Positions 62,671 to 64,000 of a stretch of DNA of 64,000 nucleotides are shown piece after piece; the stretch's first letter is position 1; each line of letters starts with the position of its first letter. This DNA is from Methanoculleus thermophilus (GTDB lineage: Archaea; Halobacteriota; Methanomicrobia; Methanomicrobiales; Methanoculleaceae). Location of the stretch: contig NZ_BCNX01000009.1 of assembly GCF_001571405.1 (NCBI RefSeq), positions 1 through 64,000 of the forward strand, written 5' to 3'. The notes under the pieces are model-generated. The model had not been told where the DNA came from and did no database searches. It saw only the letters and a program-made list of their open reading frames with translations. Position numbers and translations under genes: made by a program.

Positions 62671-63495
62671 TTAGACTTCGGATTCTTTGATCTTCGGCCG
62701 GACAATCTGCACTACTTCATTGCGGTAGAGATGGTAGAGACCGTTGGCGAGGTCGCCGAGTTCGGGGAGGAGCCAGAAGAGCCCATACGCAAGGATCACA
62801 AGGAATACCAGCGCGCCCAGTTCAGCCATGACGTTGTGCGCCCAGAAGAAACTCTCGTAGCCGAACTCGCCGTTGCCGGCGATCTCAGGCAAGTAGGGGA
62901 ACCACTGTTCGGCATACGCTGTAACCACGAAGACGTTGCGGAAGATGTTTAAGATGTAGATCGTCGGGAAGACCATGAGAAATCCAGCGATCTTCTGTCT
63001 TGTCGTCGACCGCACACCCCATGCGACCCCGAGCATGATCGCAATGCTCTGAATCCCGGTGCAGGCGAGGATGATCTCGGTCCGGAACCCGTTGCGCTCC
63101 ATCAGGTTCCAGGCCTCAAAGTTTACAGGATATCCAACCGCTGAGAGCGCGACGGATGTCTGTTCCGCGACGACCGCGATCAGCCAGTTCCCGAGTGACG
63201 GTATGTAGCCGAAGGGAGCGTAAATAAGGAACGCAACAGCCGCTATCGTCGAGAGCTGCATTACCCGGGGGTCTGCACGAAGCAGGTATTTTGCGGTGAT
63301 ATAGAGGAAAGGAAGGGAGAGGATGGTTATTGTCGGGTACAGGAAGTTATTGATCGAGAAGTAGTAAGGGAGCTCAAGGAGGAGATATCCGACGATGCTT
63401 GCCCACCCGCCGATGGCGAGATACTTTCGGAACCTTCCCGGGATAAGGAAGGCGAGAAAGCAGATGCAGGAGATCAGCACCAGGTAATCCTTCAT
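62671..63495 (-). CDS. artA: Archaeosortase (ArtA-like transpeptidase)
   Basis: A 274-residue membrane protein with about eight helices. The catalytic set of exosortase/archaeosortases is present: the cysteine in ILACTGIQSIAI, the arginine in ILNIFRNVFVV, and the histidine in FFWAHNVMAELG. ArtA cleaves C-terminal PGF-type tails of surface proteins and links them to lipid. The CTGIQS motif fits the ArtA subgroup best. No PGF-CTERM target is seen in the window. The gene shares an intergenic promoter region with TFS. Confidence 0.87.
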   Translation of the reverse strand: MKDYLVLISCICFLAFLIPGRFRKYLAIGGWASIVGYLLLELPYYFSINNFLYPTITILSLPFLYITAKYLLRADPRVMQLSTIAAVAFLIYAPFGYIPSLGNWLIAVVAEQTSVALSAVGYPVNFEAWNLMERNGFRTEIILACTGIQSIAIMLGVAWGVRSTTRQKIAGFLMVFPTIYILNIFRNVFVVTAYAEQWFPYLPEIAGNGEFGYESFFWAHNVMAELGALVFLVILAYGLFWLLPELGDLANGLYHLYRNEVVQIVRPKIKESEV

Positions 63496-63666
63496 CCCTT
63501 ACCTTTCGGTGTATCTGGCATTAAAGCATTTGTGCGCCCCATTCGAACGAGGCACCTGCTGTGTGGCCACGCTATTGCAGTGCGACTGGAAGGTAACAAC
63601 CCCGCACTCACAGATGAGGTTGCCCCACCCCACAAATTAATTTCGATTGGGACCCCATCTCTTATA

Positions 63667-63981
63667 ATGATGTTCTGTCCACAGTGCAAAGGCCTGATGA
63701 TATCGTCCGGAGGCCAGTTAAAGTGCAAAAAGTGTGGTTATATCCGGGAGATAGAGGCCGGTGACCGGTTGAAAATGACAGATAAACGCATCGAAAAAGA
63801 GATCACCATCGTCGATGAAGAGGATAAAGTAGCAACGCTCCCGACTACGAACATCAAATGTCCGGAGTGCGAGTGTACGACAGCATACTGGTGGCTGCGG
63901 CAACTGCGGGCGGCGGATGAGAGCGAGGTCAGATTCTTCCGTTGCACCGCCTGCGGAAAGACGTGGCGCGAATACGATTAA
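63667..63981 (+). CDS. tfs: Transcription factor S (TFS)
   Basis: A 104-residue protein with two zinc ribbons. The N-terminal one has CPQC (residues 4-7) and CKKC (20-23). The C-terminal one has CPEC and, after a hairpin, CTAC. The acidic loop RAADES between them corresponds to the RNA-cleavage-stimulating Asp-Glu of the TFIIS-like domain. TFS rescues backtracked RNA polymerase by inducing transcript cleavage. The start at ATG 63667 is chosen because the upstream frame lacks homology; a TATA-like AAATTAATTT lies about 30 bases before it. Confidence 0.94.
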   Translation: MMFCPQCKGLMISSGGQLKCKKCGYIREIEAGDRLKMTDKRIEKEITIVDEEDKVATLPTTNIKCPECECTTAYWWLRQLRAADESEVRFFRCTACGKTWREYD

Positions 63982-64000
63982 GTTTGACTCGCTCTGCCAT

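Overview
The window comes from a methanogenic euryarchaeon, most likely of the order Methanomicrobiales and close to Methanoculleus. The evidence is the tRNA-dependent cysteine enzyme SepCysS, methanofuran-pathway MfnB, archaeal Topo VI, Pth2, TruD and TFS, together with a bacterial-type DNA gyrase (typical of this order). DNA is fairly GC-rich, start sites carry GGTGA-type ribosome binding sites or sit just downstream of TATA boxes, and GTG/TTG starts occur. The genus is an inference; no rRNA or tRNA gene and no CRISPR array was seen.

Layout. 0-8.3 kb: rad50 (cut by the window edge) and mre11, a small protein plus SepCysS, thiI, two conserved archaeal proteins and an acetyltransferase. 8.4-24.5 kb: a surface-polysaccharide island with a flippase, nucleotide-sugar enzymes, six transferases, GDP-fucose synthesis (gmd, fcl), a cytidylyltransferase-like protein plus GpsA pair, a TagB/TagF-type glycerophosphotransferase, a HAD phosphatase, and broken genes. 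24.5-35.4 kb: cyclase-family protein, hcp with a divergent HxlR regulator, a top6A-top6B-hisS operon, larB-NMN adenylyltransferase, and a coiled-coil/membrane protein pair. 35.6-47.7 kb: GTPase, membrane proteins, valS, tmk, a HisA-like protein beside mfnB, guaB, and an ArsR-type regulator with a possible Hsp20-like protein. 48-58.6 kb: radical SAM plus PP2C pair, gyrB-gyrA, a Co/Ni ECF transporter (cbiMNOQ) under a palindromic operator, and a geranylgeranyl-reductase-like flavoprotein. 58.6-64 kb: an inverted-repeat-bounded element, pth2-truD, a riboflavin/F420-type reductase, a CDP-alcohol phosphotransferase, an archaeosortase and TFS.

Most notable points. (1) Two intergenic copies of a three-hairpin element (about 38.99 and 59.03 kb) share an ungapped core, with three compensatory base-pair changes in the first hairpin; the second copy lies inside a roughly 350-bp unit with 25-bp inverted ends. 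(2) The polysaccharide island holds the parts for a glycerol-phosphate (teichoic-acid-like) decoration: GpsA, a LicC-like cytidylyltransferase and a TagB/TagF-like polymerase, in an organism whose lipids should use sn-glycerol-1-phosphate. (3) larB overlaps an NMN adenylyltransferase gene, which suggests a link between pyridine-nucleotide adenylylation and the nickel-pincer cofactor. (4) A 60-residue protein is translationally coupled to SepCysS. All functions are inferred from reading translated sequence, without database searches.
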